Source: Chryseobacterium sp. 52 (GTDB lineage Bacteria > Bacteroidota > Bacteroidia > Flavobacteriales > Weeksellaceae). Taken from it: a stretch of DNA of 64,000 nucleotides. A program made the translations under genes and the position numbers. The notes under the pieces are model-generated. The model was not told the origin of the DNA and searched no databases. It saw nothing but the letters and a program-made list of their open reading frames with translations. Where the stretch lies: positions 3,762,001 through 3,826,000 of the forward strand of contig NZ_PEEX01000001.1 of the NCBI RefSeq assembly GCF_002754245.1. The letters run 5' to 3'. Shown here piece by piece: positions 42,681 to 54,587 of this stretch (positions within the stretch are counted from its first letter, which is position 1; each line of letters starts with the position of its first letter).

Positions 42681-44181
<1,501 letters not shown>

Positions 44182-44210
44182 TTGATCATGTTTTTACTTG
44201 TGAAATTTGA

Positions 44211-45065
<855 letters not shown>

Positions 45066-45231
45066 TTATCTATTTTTAGTTAACACTTTTCAAAGAACTA
45101 ATAATTGGTTAATCAATTTATTACTGCAAATTTCTCACCTATTAATATGAATAATGGTAGATAGATTACGGAACTTGTAACCAATATTACTGTTCAGTAT
45201 TATAATGTAAAAAAGCAGTCATTTTTATCTT

Positions 45232-45239
45232 TAGATTTG
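45232..45239 (+). promoter_or_regulatory. -7 element of the AraC regulator gene
   Basis: TAGATTTG matches TAnnTTTG and lies 20 bases before the start codon. No clear -33 box is seen. Around 45185-45203 is an imperfect palindrome (AATATTACTG...CAGTATTAT) that might be an operator shared by the divergent reductase genes. Confidence 0.45.
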
Positions 45240-45259
45240 CATTACAATATGATATCGTT

Positions 45260-46156
45260 ATGAGCCAATCATTCTATTTTGAAACAGTAAACGATTATAA
45301 TCAATTTAATAATCACGAGACACTTCATCCTTTGGTAAGTGTAATAGATTTTTCAAAAGCACATAAAAGAACAGGATCTAAAATGTATTTTAATCTGTAT
45401 TGTATTTTTCTGAAAGATGTAAAATGCGGTGATCTTAAATATGGTCGGGCAACTTATGACTATCAGGAAGGAACATTGGTTTTTGTTTCTCCGGGACAGG
45501 TTGTTGATGTAGAAAACAAAATTGATATATACCAACCCTTGGGCCATGGATTAGTATTTCATACGGATTTAATCAAGGGAACTTCTTTAGGTAAGGGTAT
45601 CTCTGAATATGGTTTCTTCGGATATCAAACCAACGAAGCGTTACACCTTTCTAAAAAAGAACAACAAATGGTTTTGGAAATGTTTACAGATATCCAATTT
45701 GAGCTTGATCGTCCCGTTGATAAGCACAGCAAAAAAGTTATAACTTCTAATATAGAATTATTTCTCAATCATTGCGATCGATTTTATGACCGTCAATTTA
45801 TAACGAGAGAAAATATCAACAAGGGAACTTTGGAGAAATTCGAAGAGTTACTGAATACTTATTTTTCATCTGAAAAACCGAATTTGATTGGCTTACCGTC
45901 AGTCGCTTATTGTGCAGATGAATTACATTTCTCATCCAATTATTTTGGAGATCTTATTAAGAAAGAAACAGGAAAGACAGCACAGGAATATATTCAGAAC
46001 AAAATCATAGATGTCGCCAAAGAAAGGGTTTTTCAAGTCGATAAATCCATCAGTCAAATTGCTTATGAGCTTGGTTTTAAATATCCGCAGCATTTTATCC
46101 GTCTCTTTAAACAAAGAACAGGTGTTACTCCGAATGAATATAGGAGTTTGAATTGA
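45260..46156 (+). CDS. AraC family transcriptional regulator
   Basis: The 298-residue protein has an N-terminal cupin-like sensing domain (GTLVFVSPGQVVDVENKI, residues ~73-90) and a C-terminal two-helix-turn-helix AraC domain (SVAYCADELHFSSNYFGDLI, ISQIAYELGFKYPQHFIRLF, TPNEYRSLN). It is transcribed divergently from the two aldo-keto reductase genes, an arrangement common for their own activator. The ligand is unknown, perhaps an aldehyde or quinone substrate of those enzymes. Confidence 0.9.
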   Translation: MSQSFYFETVNDYNQFNNHETLHPLVSVIDFSKAHKRTGSKMYFNLYCIFLKDVKCGDLKYGRATYDYQEGTLVFVSPGQVVDVENKIDIYQPLGHGLVFHTDLIKGTSLGKGISEYGFFGYQTNEALHLSKKEQQMVLEMFTDIQFELDRPVDKHSKKVITSNIELFLNHCDRFYDRQFITRENINKGTLEKFEELLNTYFSSEKPNLIGLPSVAYCADELHFSSNYFGDLIKKETGKTAQEYIQNKIIDVAKERVFQVDKSISQIAYELGFKYPQHFIRLFKQRTGVTPNEYRSLN

Positions 46157-46284
46157 GTAAGATTATAAAAACCAAAAAGAGCCAAGAAAAATTTAGACAG
46201 CTTATTGGAATCTGTAAAGTCAGATTTTCAGTTTTATATTTCCTTAGATGATTAAAATATAAAATAATCTGCATTAAAAAATAA

Positions 46285-46440
46285 GACAATTATATACTTT
46301 AATGTAACAAATCAAAAAAACTAAAACATTCCTAATCTTAATAGTCCAGTTTATTTCCCTGTAGGTATTAAATTGTTTTTTTATAAAAAAATCTAGTGTT
46401 ATAAACTCACCCTCTTTAGGCACATTAAAGTATATTGTCA
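46285..46440. repeat. Inverted pair of a TATACTTTAATGT element
   Basis: GACAATTATATACTTTAATGT at 46285-46305 recurs in inverted form at 46421-46440 as GACAATATACTTTAATGTG (three bases lost). A direct near-copy of its 18-base core lies at 53495-53512. The 115 bases between the pair hold no gene. The arrangement is MITE-like, or remnant ends of a mobile element. Nothing else is seen in 46157-46520. Confidence 0.35.
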
Positions 46441-46520
46441 CCTAACTTAAATCCCATTTAATACCTTCAAAATATTATCTATATCAGCTAATAATAGGTT
46501 TGAATAGAGTCCAGTCATGT

Positions 46521-46925
46521 TCACAAGACCGACATTTGAAGTTTTTTCGCTTCTTTGTCGGCTTTTTTATTTCCTAAAACCTTCTTTATCTTTATCAGAA
46601 AGATACTACTGTCGAAACTATTGATTTTTGTGGTTTGAAAACTCTCTCCATTAAATGTTAACTTTTCAGGATATATCAAACCAATTATTGCTATTTTGTC
46701 TATTATATCTGAGTTTTGATATCTTTCTGAAATATTTGTAATAGCCTTTAAAGCCTCTCCCAGCTTATGTTCTATGTTATTGCTCTTTTCAGTTTCCTTG
46801 AGAGAATTAAGTTTGAATATAAGCCTGTCAAGTTCATCCTTATATTTTGTCTTTATTCCTCTAAAATCTTCTTCGTCTAGTTTATCTTCTAAATATTGTA
46901 AATCGTCAGCAAAAAGTGTACTGAT
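46521..46925 (-). pseudogene. C-terminal remnant of a large serine recombinase
   Basis: The minus-strand frame reads DDLQYLEDKLDEEDFRGIKT, a coiled coil, then ISERYQNSDIIDKIAIIGLI and YPEKLTFNGESFQTTKINSF before TGA. This is the end of Bacteroidetes 'recombinase family' serine integrases. The catalytic Ser domain and zinc domain are missing because the sequence changes into an IS orfA remnant near 46920. A decayed mobile element is the simplest explanation. Confidence 0.6.
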
Positions 46926-47118
46926 TTACAATAGGATCAAAGGAAATTTGTTTTTCCTTTGTAAGCCTACCTTCTTTGTGAAGCTTTCACCAATTGACTA
47001 GACTTTCTTTGCAAATCCCCAATTCTTGAGCCACCTAGGATATATTACCTCGCTGTTCACTTAAAGATACTGCACCAATCTTAAACTCTAAACTGTAATT
47101 TTTTCTGATCTTTTTCAT
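46906..47118 (-). pseudogene. IS3-type transposase orfA remnant with two in-frame stops
   Basis: The frame begins MKKIRKNYSLEFKIGAVSLS, then EQRGNIS-stop-VAQELGICKESLVNW-stop-KLHKEGRLTKEK. This is the helix-turn-helix start of an IS3-family orfA. Two codons have become stops (TAG and TGA), which single transitions explain. The remaining element (orfB, terminal repeats) is absent. The stretch 47119-47506 has no recognisable gene. Confidence 0.65.
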
Positions 47119-47506
47119 ACTCTTAAAGTTAAAGAGTATAAAAATCATGTCCTAACAAAGGTAGCAACTCCATTGTCTAAATACATGATTTTATGATGCA
47201 AAAAAGATAGCTTTTTCTTTTAGTTCGTGTAAGATATAAAAGCTTCTTACCAACCAATGATGATGTGTAAAATGCGCATACCACAAATTAAGTATAAATA
47301 CCTATTTTAAAATGACTCCGTTTTATTATTTTTATCAAATAATAATACACCATGAATATCACATTAGATCTTTCCACTCAACGGGGATCATGCTTTACGC
47401 ACGTCTTTATCATACAATGTAGAAAATTACAGTATGGCAAACTAATACCTTTTATGCTTCAATAAAAATCATAAAAAAAACTAAAAAACTAATAACCTAA
47501 ATAACC

Positions 47507-49045
47507 ATGAAACTAAAATTTAAAAAACTGATGCTTTTGAGCATTACAACAGCTACTTTACTGGGGCTTACATCTTGTAAAAAAGAGACTTACTCTACAA
47601 CTACAACAAGCTTAGTAAGTATTTTTGAAGATTACAATAAGAATAACGAAATTAAAAATACAGTTGATACCATAGTTCTTAACAATGATCAAATGTTTGT
47701 TGACTGGTCTTGGCAAAAATTTTTATGGTTAACGTCAAATACCGAAGATAATGTTCCTGTATTTATGAAAGAATTAAAACAGGTTAATGATTTTGGCGAA
47801 GAAATAAAAATAGATTTTTTAAAAAAGAAAGGATTACCATCTTCATACATAAAAGATGGTAAATTACCATTAATCTTAGATTTGTATCAACAAGCAGACG
47901 GAACAAAATTGAGTAGCAAGAGCAATTCTCTCGTAAGATATTCGATACATGCTAATGACGGAATATTAGAGATGTTTAATTCAGTCGATGCATCATCAAT
48001 TATTAGCCAAGCAGCTGAAATACTAAAAAATGACAGCTTAAAGCGTTCTATTCGTGAGAGTAAAAATCAATATCCAGTTGGTGCTACCGAAATTAAAATA
48101 GCTTGGATAAAAACATCTGAAGTAGTAGATTCTACTAAAACTTTTAATATAACTGCAATTGTTAATCAACCTAATAAAAATTTTTATGAAAATTATAATA
48201 ACGTTGAGCTACAAAGAATGTCTATGATTGGCTTTCATATATTTACAGTTACAGCAGAGCACCCTGAAGGCGTGTGGTCAACTTTTGATCAACGAGATTT
48301 AGCACCAGATAGAACAAGTTTTCATGGAGACCCTGTAAATTCTAAATCAGATAAATACACATTATTCGATGGAGACTCTGTTGGAAATACAGAAGATGGA
48401 ATTATTCAAGATAAAACCACTCTTACTCCAAAAGTTAAAAATAAAGTATTTCAATCCTATCCTGAAGGAGTTAGATACAATCAGGCATCTCAAGGAATGG
48501 AGGTTATTAAAGAAGATAAAGAGTTTTCTGCAATGATTAAATCTAGTAACGAATTAGCTAAAAAAGCCCTTACGAATGATAAAGTTAAAATATGGGCGAA
48601 CTATAAATTAGTTGGCTCTATATGGTCAAAAACTAATGCTCCAATTAATGAGTTGCTAGATGGAGATTTATCAAAACCATATGGTATCGGTAATGGGAAA
48701 AGTTTTGGTAGTTTAAGTTTAGCAAATGTCACTATGGAAACCACATTCCAAGCAGAAGGAATGAATTGTTTTACTTGTCACTCTATGAATAATAATTTAT
48801 ATAGGACAAATGGATCAAAAAAAATAAATGTTAAGTCTCCTTTAATTAGCTCACATTTATTTGAAAAATATGCAGAATTAAAAGCAGCATTATTAGCAAG
48901 TCAAGGAGCAGCCAAAACTGACATTAATAAAAAATTGAATACTAGTACAATAAAATCTTCTAATAATATAGATGAAATTAATAAGTTAAAAAATAGCATA
49001 AGGGAATCATCTCGTGAAGAAGCTAGAGAATTACTTAAAAAGTAG
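47507..49045 (+). CDS. Monohaem c-type cytochrome-like lipoprotein
   Basis: The 512-residue product has a lipoprotein signal (TTATLLGLTSCKKETY, Cys 24) and one haem-binding CFTCH motif near residue 425 (EGMNCFTCHSMNN). Before it lies a large strand-rich part with DWSWQKFLWLTSNTE near residue 65, a Trp-rich start known from haem lipoproteins of this kind. The C-terminal ~80 residues are a Lys/Ser/Asn-rich helix. It is the first gene of a trio with the catalase-LodA fusion (162 bases downstream) and the LodB-like protein. It could take electrons from, or hold in place, the quinone oxidase; that is inference. Confidence 0.72.
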   Translation: MKLKFKKLMLLSITTATLLGLTSCKKETYSTTTTSLVSIFEDYNKNNEIKNTVDTIVLNNDQMFVDWSWQKFLWLTSNTEDNVPVFMKELKQVNDFGEEIKIDFLKKKGLPSSYIKDGKLPLILDLYQQADGTKLSSKSNSLVRYSIHANDGILEMFNSVDASSIISQAAEILKNDSLKRSIRESKNQYPVGATEIKIAWIKTSEVVDSTKTFNITAIVNQPNKNFYENYNNVELQRMSMIGFHIFTVTAEHPEGVWSTFDQRDLAPDRTSFHGDPVNSKSDKYTLFDGDSVGNTEDGIIQDKTTLTPKVKNKVFQSYPEGVRYNQASQGMEVIKEDKEFSAMIKSSNELAKKALTNDKVKIWANYKLVGSIWSKTNAPINELLDGDLSKPYGIGNGKSFGSLSLANVTMETTFQAEGMNCFTCHSMNNNLYRTNGSKKINVKSPLISSHLFEKYAELKAALLASQGAAKTDINKKLNTSTIKSSNNIDEINKLKNSIRESSREEARELLKK

Positions 49046-49207
49046 TTATAATACCCTTAAAATACTGGATCGATATTTAATTTAAAAAATATTTACTTTA
49101 AACAAGTCCAAAAAAAGGAAGATACAAATTCGATCCAGTATTTAAGACAAAAGTAGCTCTACAAAGACCATTATGAGTCAAATAACAAATTAATTAAAAC
49201 TAAAAAA

Positions 49208-52200
49208 ATGGAAAAAAAATTCATATCCGATCTTAAAGCTCAGTTCATAGATACTTACCAAAAAGTTATGATAGAAAATGGTGCAAACCCAGCACCAAGA
49301 GCCGTATTCAGAAAACAACATGGTGTAGTACATGGTGAATTAAGTTTAACCAATAACTTACCTATTGAAAAATTAGTAGGTGATCTTGGTTTCTTTGGAA
49401 TTAAAGATAATTTCAAGTGTGTAATGCGTTTTTCAAGTGATACGGACCCTAAAAAAACAGATGTAAAATCTACCATTGGTTTGGGTTTAAAGATTTTTGA
49501 TTTACCGAATAATGCTGAAGGGTTTGATGGACCAAATACAGATTTTATATTTCAAAATATTGATGTGTTTTTCGCTCAAAATGCACAACAAATGGTGGAT
49601 TTCACTCAAATTTCTGGTTCTGGTGATATCAACCAGTTAAATGAATATTATAGAGAAAACAAAGAATTGAAACGTATTTTAGACCAAATGGAAAAATACG
49701 AAGACAGTTGTTTAACCGCTGCATACTACCCTATCATCCCATTCCGATTAGGTGAAAAACATATGATAAAACTACGACTTAAACCAGTAGTTAAAGAAAA
49801 TTTCCCTGTCATTATGAAGCAGCTAGATTATCTCGCTAAAGATTTACAGCAAAAACTATCTAATGATTCTTACCAATTTATTCTTGAAGGGCAAATCAAA
49901 GAACTTGATGAAAAAATAGCAGATAATTTACAATTAAAATGGGATGAAAGTTTTATTGAAATTGGTAGATTAAACCTTCCCAAACAAGATTCGAATCTGA
50001 TTGGAGTGAAAGAACTTGGCGATCATATTAATTTTAATTGCTGGCGTATAAATTCATTAAATCAACCTCTGGGTAGTATTGCTGAGGCAAGAAGAGATGT
50101 TTACAAATATGGTGCAGAAACGAGATACAGTGCTAATGGTTTAGAGTTCAGAGAACCTCAAGGACAAGTTTGCCCTTTTCATGCACAAAATAAAGATGAA
50201 AAAATAGTTGACCACGAAATTGTGAGCGCAGCAATATATCCTTCAATAGGCATTATGCGTGTAGGAAATAGTGATGAGTATTATATAGGCCCACAAGTTC
50301 CAGAACCTATACTATCAAATGATCTTTCTTTTTATAGAGATAGAGAAGGCAAAATCAAAAGACAAGCAGCAGAATTTAGAATATATGGTCTGAATATTAA
50401 AGGAGAAGTTGTAAAGGAACTTACCCATCCTGATATTAAAGACAAAGTTGAAATTAGCTGGTCGTGCCATTTAGCCAACCAAAAAGCAGCTTGGTATCAA
50501 TTTAATCTTGCATTAGATATTCCGGAAGCAAATGAAGATGAGTATAAATATTCATTTAAAAGAAATTCAGATGTTCTAGATCGTATGAGCCTCGTTATTG
50601 ATGGAGGTATAAAAATTATAAATAGCAAATCGATCAGCAAATCAGCAAAATTTGGAGGGAAATTTTTAAAAAACACAGAAGTTTATCTTGGAGAAATATT
50701 TTTCGATAAGACTTCACCAAATTCCAAAAGATTACATGTACTTGGAGGTAAAGGTATAGCTAAAAGTATTAAAAATGAAATTGCTTTAGATTTTGCAAAT
50801 AATGATGGTTGGTATGATGACACTTCTGATGGACCGGTAACCGCAATTGTAAAATTCAATAATAAAGAAATTAATGTAAAACCTGCTTGGGTAATTTGTG
50901 CACCTCCAGATTATGCTCCTATGCAACAATCGGTACGAACAGTGTGGGATTTAATGAGAGATCTATCTGTAAGAGAACTTAATTTGCCTGCTCCAATTAG
51001 CCCTTCATTCTCTTATGATATATTTCCCATCTTTAAGAGAATGACAGAACTACAATGGGTAAACAAAGGTTTTTTAACCACTTTTGGGTTCAATGGAGTT
51101 TATAATTTCAATGAAAATAGATGGATTGAAAAATTAAGAGATGGAACGATGAATAACTTAGAATTCAGAAGACAAATGTTTAATCAGTTTAGGCAGTTTG
51201 ATCTCCCAGGTTCTCAATCTCCAGCTTTATGGCCTTGGTTATATGGAGATGCTACGGAAATAGTAGGAAGCGGAAGCCCCAGACAGCATAGTACACTTAC
51301 AAATTTGCAAATCAAAATGTTGCAGCAATGGGTAGATGGGAATTTTATTGACGATTGGGATACATATAAAACCAATTATATTAATCCTAAACCTTTAGAT
51401 GAATATCCTGTAGAAGAGCAGGCCGACTTACTTACAAAAGCTGCTTTAGATTTTTGTTTAGCAGATGCTTTTCATCCGGGTTGCGAAATGACATGGCCGA
51501 TAAGAATATCTTCTATGTATGATTCTCCTTTTAGGTTTAAATTTGATAGAGATAATCTTATTAAAGACAACCTTGATTACGGTCCTTTTATAGATCAAAC
51601 GTTACTTAATAAAATAATTAACCCTTTCGAATCTCAAGTTGCAGGCGGTATAACCCGTTGGATGGCTATTCCTTGGCAAACAGATACAGCCTCTTGTAAA
51701 GATGGATACGACAATTCATATGATCCTTATATTCCGACATTTTGGCCAGCACGAGTACCTAATGAAATTATTACTTACAAGCAATTTAAAGCTTTACAAG
51801 AAAAACAAGGAAATCCAGAAGAGCAATTAGAAATATTTAATCAACGTTTTGAGTGGCTAGAAGATTTACCTGGTAAACCCACCATTTATTCCCCATATCA
51901 AGAGATTATTAATAAAATGATTACTCATTTTGATTCTGTAGGCACAGTGTTACCTATGAAATTAGACGAAACAATTACGAATAATGATAACACTAAAGTT
52001 CCAGATACTTTGCAGGTTGCTTTAACTAGTTCATATACTAAAATTATAAATATCATCTTAAAAGAAACCAGACAAAAGCTAATAGATAAGGTCGCAAAAG
52101 ATAAGGTAATTGAAATAATATCAAATAATGTATTAAATTCTTCTAGATTACAGATTGACGAAGGTATAAAAAAAGAAGCTGAGCATATATTAAATAACTC

Positions 52201-52327
52201 AGAAGCATTAGAAAATCTACTGTCAAAAGTTCAAGAAATGAATGAAAATTTACAAATAGAATATGTTAAACCAAATGAAAAAATAGTAACTATTCATGAA
52301 AGATTTAGAAGACGTTTTAATTCTTAA
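49208..52327 (+). CDS. Catalase-like / LodA-like (CTQ oxidase) fusion protein
   Basis: The 1039-residue protein is a fusion. Residues ~15-330 resemble the catalase haem fold: HGVVHGELSLT, CVMRFSSDTDPKKTDVKST, DGPNTDFIFQNIDVFFAQNA, and AEARRDVYKYGAETRY with R-x3-Y, the usual haem-ligand pattern. The catalytic His position appears to be Arg. Residues ~335-900 match LodA: HEIVSAAIYPSIGIMRVGNS, YYIGPQVPEP, KRQAAEFRIYGLN, EISWSCHLANQKAAWYQFNL. Cys759 (FHPGCEMTW) and Trp823 (IPWQTDTASC), 64 residues apart, fit the cysteine-tryptophylquinone pair of LodA. The C-terminal ~130 residues are helical and unique. LodA oxidases act on amino groups and release H2O2. No signal peptide is visible. LodB follows after 2 bases. 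Confidence 0.8.
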   Translation: MEKKFISDLKAQFIDTYQKVMIENGANPAPRAVFRKQHGVVHGELSLTNNLPIEKLVGDLGFFGIKDNFKCVMRFSSDTDPKKTDVKSTIGLGLKIFDLPNNAEGFDGPNTDFIFQNIDVFFAQNAQQMVDFTQISGSGDINQLNEYYRENKELKRILDQMEKYEDSCLTAAYYPIIPFRLGEKHMIKLRLKPVVKENFPVIMKQLDYLAKDLQQKLSNDSYQFILEGQIKELDEKIADNLQLKWDESFIEIGRLNLPKQDSNLIGVKELGDHINFNCWRINSLNQPLGSIAEARRDVYKYGAETRYSANGLEFREPQGQVCPFHAQNKDEKIVDHEIVSAAIYPSIGIMRVGNSDEYYIGPQVPEPILSNDLSFYRDREGKIKRQAAEFRIYGLNIKGEVVKELTHPDIKDKVEISWSCHLANQKAAWYQFNLALDIPEANEDEYKYSFKRNSDVLDRMSLVIDGGIKIINSKSISKSAKFGGKFLKNTEVYLGEIFFDKTSPNSKRLHVLGGKGIAKSIKNEIALDFANNDGWYDDTSDGPVTAIVKFNNKEINVKPAWVICAPPDYAPMQQSVRTVWDLMRDLSVRELNLPAPISPSFSYDIFPIFKRMTELQWVNKGFLTTFGFNGVYNFNENRWIEKLRDGTMNNLEFRRQMFNQFRQFDLPGSQSPALWPWLYGDATEIVGSGSPRQHSTLTNLQIKMLQQWVDGNFIDDWDTYKTNYINPKPLDEYPVEEQADLLTKAALDFCLADAFHPGCEMTWPIRISSMYDSPFRFKFDRDNLIKDNLDYGPFIDQTLLNKIINPFESQVAGGITRWMAIPWQTDTASCKDGYDNSYDPYIPTFWPARVPNEIITYKQFKALQEKQGNPEEQLEIFNQRFEWLEDLPGKPTIYSPYQEIINKMITHFDSVGTVLPMKLDETITNNDNTKVPDTLQVALTSSYTKIINIILKETRQKLIDKVAKDKVIEIISNNVLNSSRLQIDEGIKKEAEHILNNSEALENLLSKVQEMNENLQIEYVKPNEKIVTIHERFRRRFNS

Positions 52328-52329
52328 TA

Positions 52330-53451
52330 ATGAATAACGATTTCGACATTATAATTATTGGAGGAGGCATAGCAGGGTGTATCGCTGCTATGCACCTCCA
52401 TTCGTTTTACAAAATTTTAGTCATTGAAAAACCAGAAAACACAAATGTTTTACATGGGGAAACTTTAGTTGCATCTAGTAAACGTATTTTTAGTGAATTA
52501 GGAATTGATATTGATGTAATAATGCAAAATCCATTGGTTGGCAAACCTACAATTGGTATGCAATCATATTGGGGAACCCCTCATCCTATCATACAAGATA
52601 GCATACAGAATCCTGAAGGTCACGGCTGGTCTATCGATAAGAATAATTTTGTAAATGAATTACAAAAAATAACAAGCGAGCGAGGTATTAAGATTATTAG
52701 AGAAAATATTATTAGTGTTTTAGAAGAGTCTCAACAATGGGCTTTGAGTACAAAGACAAAGGAGGGTTTTGAAAATAATTATCAAGCTAAATTTATCATA
52801 GATGCTTCAGGACGTAGAAGTTTGATGGCTCAAAAAATGAACATTCAGCGTCTCAAAAAAGATCAACTTATTGGGATTCATGGAAGTATATACATTCCAA
52901 CTATAAAAGAACTTTCTACAATCTATACTGTTGAAAATGGATGGTGGTATATTACCAAACTACCTAATAATAAACACTTGATTAGTTTCTTTACAGATTC
53001 CGATTTATGCGATAAAAAGTTGACAAAAGATGGAGATTTTTTAAAAAATTATTTTTTAGCTGAAAAAGATTTAATTAAAATTTTAGAAATTAAAGAAGAA
53101 ATATTAGATTATGAATTTTTAGGTACAAAAGCATCACATTCGTCCTATCTTAAATTTCCAATACAATCGAATTGGATAGCAATTGGAGATGCATGTTTAA
53201 CCTTTGATCCGTTGTCCTCTCAAGGAATGTTTAATGCTTTAGCAATGGCTGCTCAATACTCCAAATTGATAATTAAATTGAATGTAGTTCATACCTTATC
53301 AGAAAACATTAAAAATGCATTTATAGCAGAATACAATCGTATTGCAGAAAATATTTGGTCTCGTTATGAATATCATCATTACATCTATTATAAGATGGAA
53401 AAAAGATGGCCAAACCAATTATTTTGGAATAGACGTCACTATCTTAAATAA
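52330..53451 (+). CDS. LodB-like FAD-dependent protein for quinone cofactor formation
   Basis: The 373-residue flavoprotein starts FDIIIIGGGIAGCIAAMHLH (FAD dinucleotide-binding GxGxxG), has the IIDASGRRSLMAQ segment (residue ~155) and the late FAD motif IAIGDACLTFDPLSSQGMFN (~290), the pattern of the tryptophan-halogenase/LodB group. LodB proteins are needed to build CTQ in LodA-type oxidases. The gene starts two bases after the fusion gene, so the pair is translationally coupled. This context is what makes the LodB reading strong; alone it would be only an FAD-dependent oxidoreductase. Confidence 0.8.
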   Translation: MNNDFDIIIIGGGIAGCIAAMHLHSFYKILVIEKPENTNVLHGETLVASSKRIFSELGIDIDVIMQNPLVGKPTIGMQSYWGTPHPIIQDSIQNPEGHGWSIDKNNFVNELQKITSERGIKIIRENIISVLEESQQWALSTKTKEGFENNYQAKFIIDASGRRSLMAQKMNIQRLKKDQLIGIHGSIYIPTIKELSTIYTVENGWWYITKLPNNKHLISFFTDSDLCDKKLTKDGDFLKNYFLAEKDLIKILEIKEEILDYEFLGTKASHSSYLKFPIQSNWIAIGDACLTFDPLSSQGMFNALAMAAQYSKLIIKLNVVHTLSENIKNAFIAEYNRIAENIWSRYEYHHYIYYKMEKRWPNQLFWNRRHYLK

Positions 53452-53494
53452 ATCAGTAATATGACAACTTGATCTCATATCAATTAAAAAAAGT

Positions 53495-53512
53495 AATTAT
53501 ATACTTTAGTGT
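53495..53512 (+). repeat. Direct copy of the 46288 element
   Basis: AATTATATACTTTAGTGT matches 46288-46305 (AATTATATACTTTAATGT) at 17 of 18 bases. The two copies bracket the haem-lipoprotein/LodA/LodB operon together with the recombinase scar, so they may be boundary marks. AT-richness raises the chance of coincidence. Confidence 0.3.
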
Positions 53513-53714
53513 CCCAAATTATATTTTTAATCCAATTATCCATTAATTAAAATCTTCATTCAACAGTGAAAGACAGTCGAAGTTAACTATATTTGAAATA
53601 TATCTATTTTGATTGTTACACAGAAGAAAAAATTAAATTGCAAAAAACTTTACAACTACAAGAAACTGAATGCTAGATTTGGGATAGCCAATTCTTGTTT
53701 AATTTGGATTAAAC

Positions 53715-53763
53715 GAACCAAATCATCGATAAAAGTGTTTGAGGATACGCTCGTCTTGGTCAC
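53715..53763 (+). repeat. 49-bp dispersed direct repeat, copy 1
   Basis: GAACCAAATCATCGATAAAA... is repeated at 56000-56048 with 46 of 49 bases equal. Two of the three changes are silent if the frame reading S-S-I-K-V-x-E-D-T-L-V-L-V-T-N is used, which hints at an old coding origin. The two copies bracket a 2.2-kb block of small genes and gene fragments. I do not recognise the element. Between 53764 and 54268 lies one open stretch (LMPLEGAIQNIRWHLL near 54020) that may be decayed coding sequence, but nothing I can name. Confidence 0.55.
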
Positions 53764-54268
53764 TAATCTAACTACTAGAGAATTTGTATATTACTGAAAA
53801 TAAGGTAATTACATTTTCTCTTTTTTGTTTTTGTGTCCAAATTTCAAAAGTTTTCTTTTTCTAGTCTGCTTAAACTTGATTAAATCTATTTGAATACTAA
53901 AACAGATACGATTATATCTGTGATAACAAATATACAGACTAATTACTAGGCTCTGAAATAATACCCATCACTCGAATAATAATCAAACATCAGGTTCCGT
54001 GCTGTACTTTTATTAACGAATTGATGCCCTTAGAAGGGGCTATTCAGAATATAAGATGGCATCTGTTAGATAACCATAGGAAGCAAGAGCTCAAGAACTT
54101 TCACAAACTGGTGTCATTAAATAAATAAGCATTTATGTTCAAAAGGAATGTTTAAAAATAGATGACTACAAAGTTTAGAAAACAACATCCAAAAGAAAAT
54201 ACAAACGGATTACTAATACATAAATTTAATCAAGTAGACCAAACTCAATATTGCATTATCCTTCAGTA

Positions 54269-54586
54269 CTAAACCAAAAACCTTTTTTTCCATTTCCCAA
54301 CAGTATTGCGACTTAATCCGAAATGTACCGCTAATTGAATATTATTTAAATTGTTTTTTTTTCCATAACTTAATATTTCGACAATTGTAGATCTATTGTA
54401 AGATCTATGTTTCTGATTAGCTCTGGCCAAATCTAGGTCAGAAGTACCAAAGATCTTATTATTTAGTGATATAATATCTAAGAAAGATAACTCCTGTTTT
54501 TTCAGAATGCTTTTACATTCTTCTTTTTTGTTTGGGTATTTTTTTTCAATAAGATCTTCAAAAATTTTATGATAATCAGGTTTCAT
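54269..54586 (-). CDS. Small helix-turn-helix protein
   Basis: The 105-residue protein has an N-terminal helical part (YHKIFEDLIEKKYPNKKEEC), the motif NQKHRSYNRSTIVEILSYGK and a C-terminal helix-turn-helix (NNIQLAVHFGLSRNTVGKWK). I recall this form as a small repeated Chryseobacterium protein found near tRNA and mobile DNA. It may be a regulator or a transposase-like helix-turn-helix. A membrane protein gene ends one base upstream; the two are coupled. Confidence 0.6.
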   Translation of the reverse strand: MKPDYHKIFEDLIEKKYPNKKEECKSILKKQELSFLDIISLNNKIFGTSDLDLARANQKHRSYNRSTIVEILSYGKKNNLNNIQLAVHFGLSRNTVGKWKKRFLV

Positions 54587-54587
54587 T

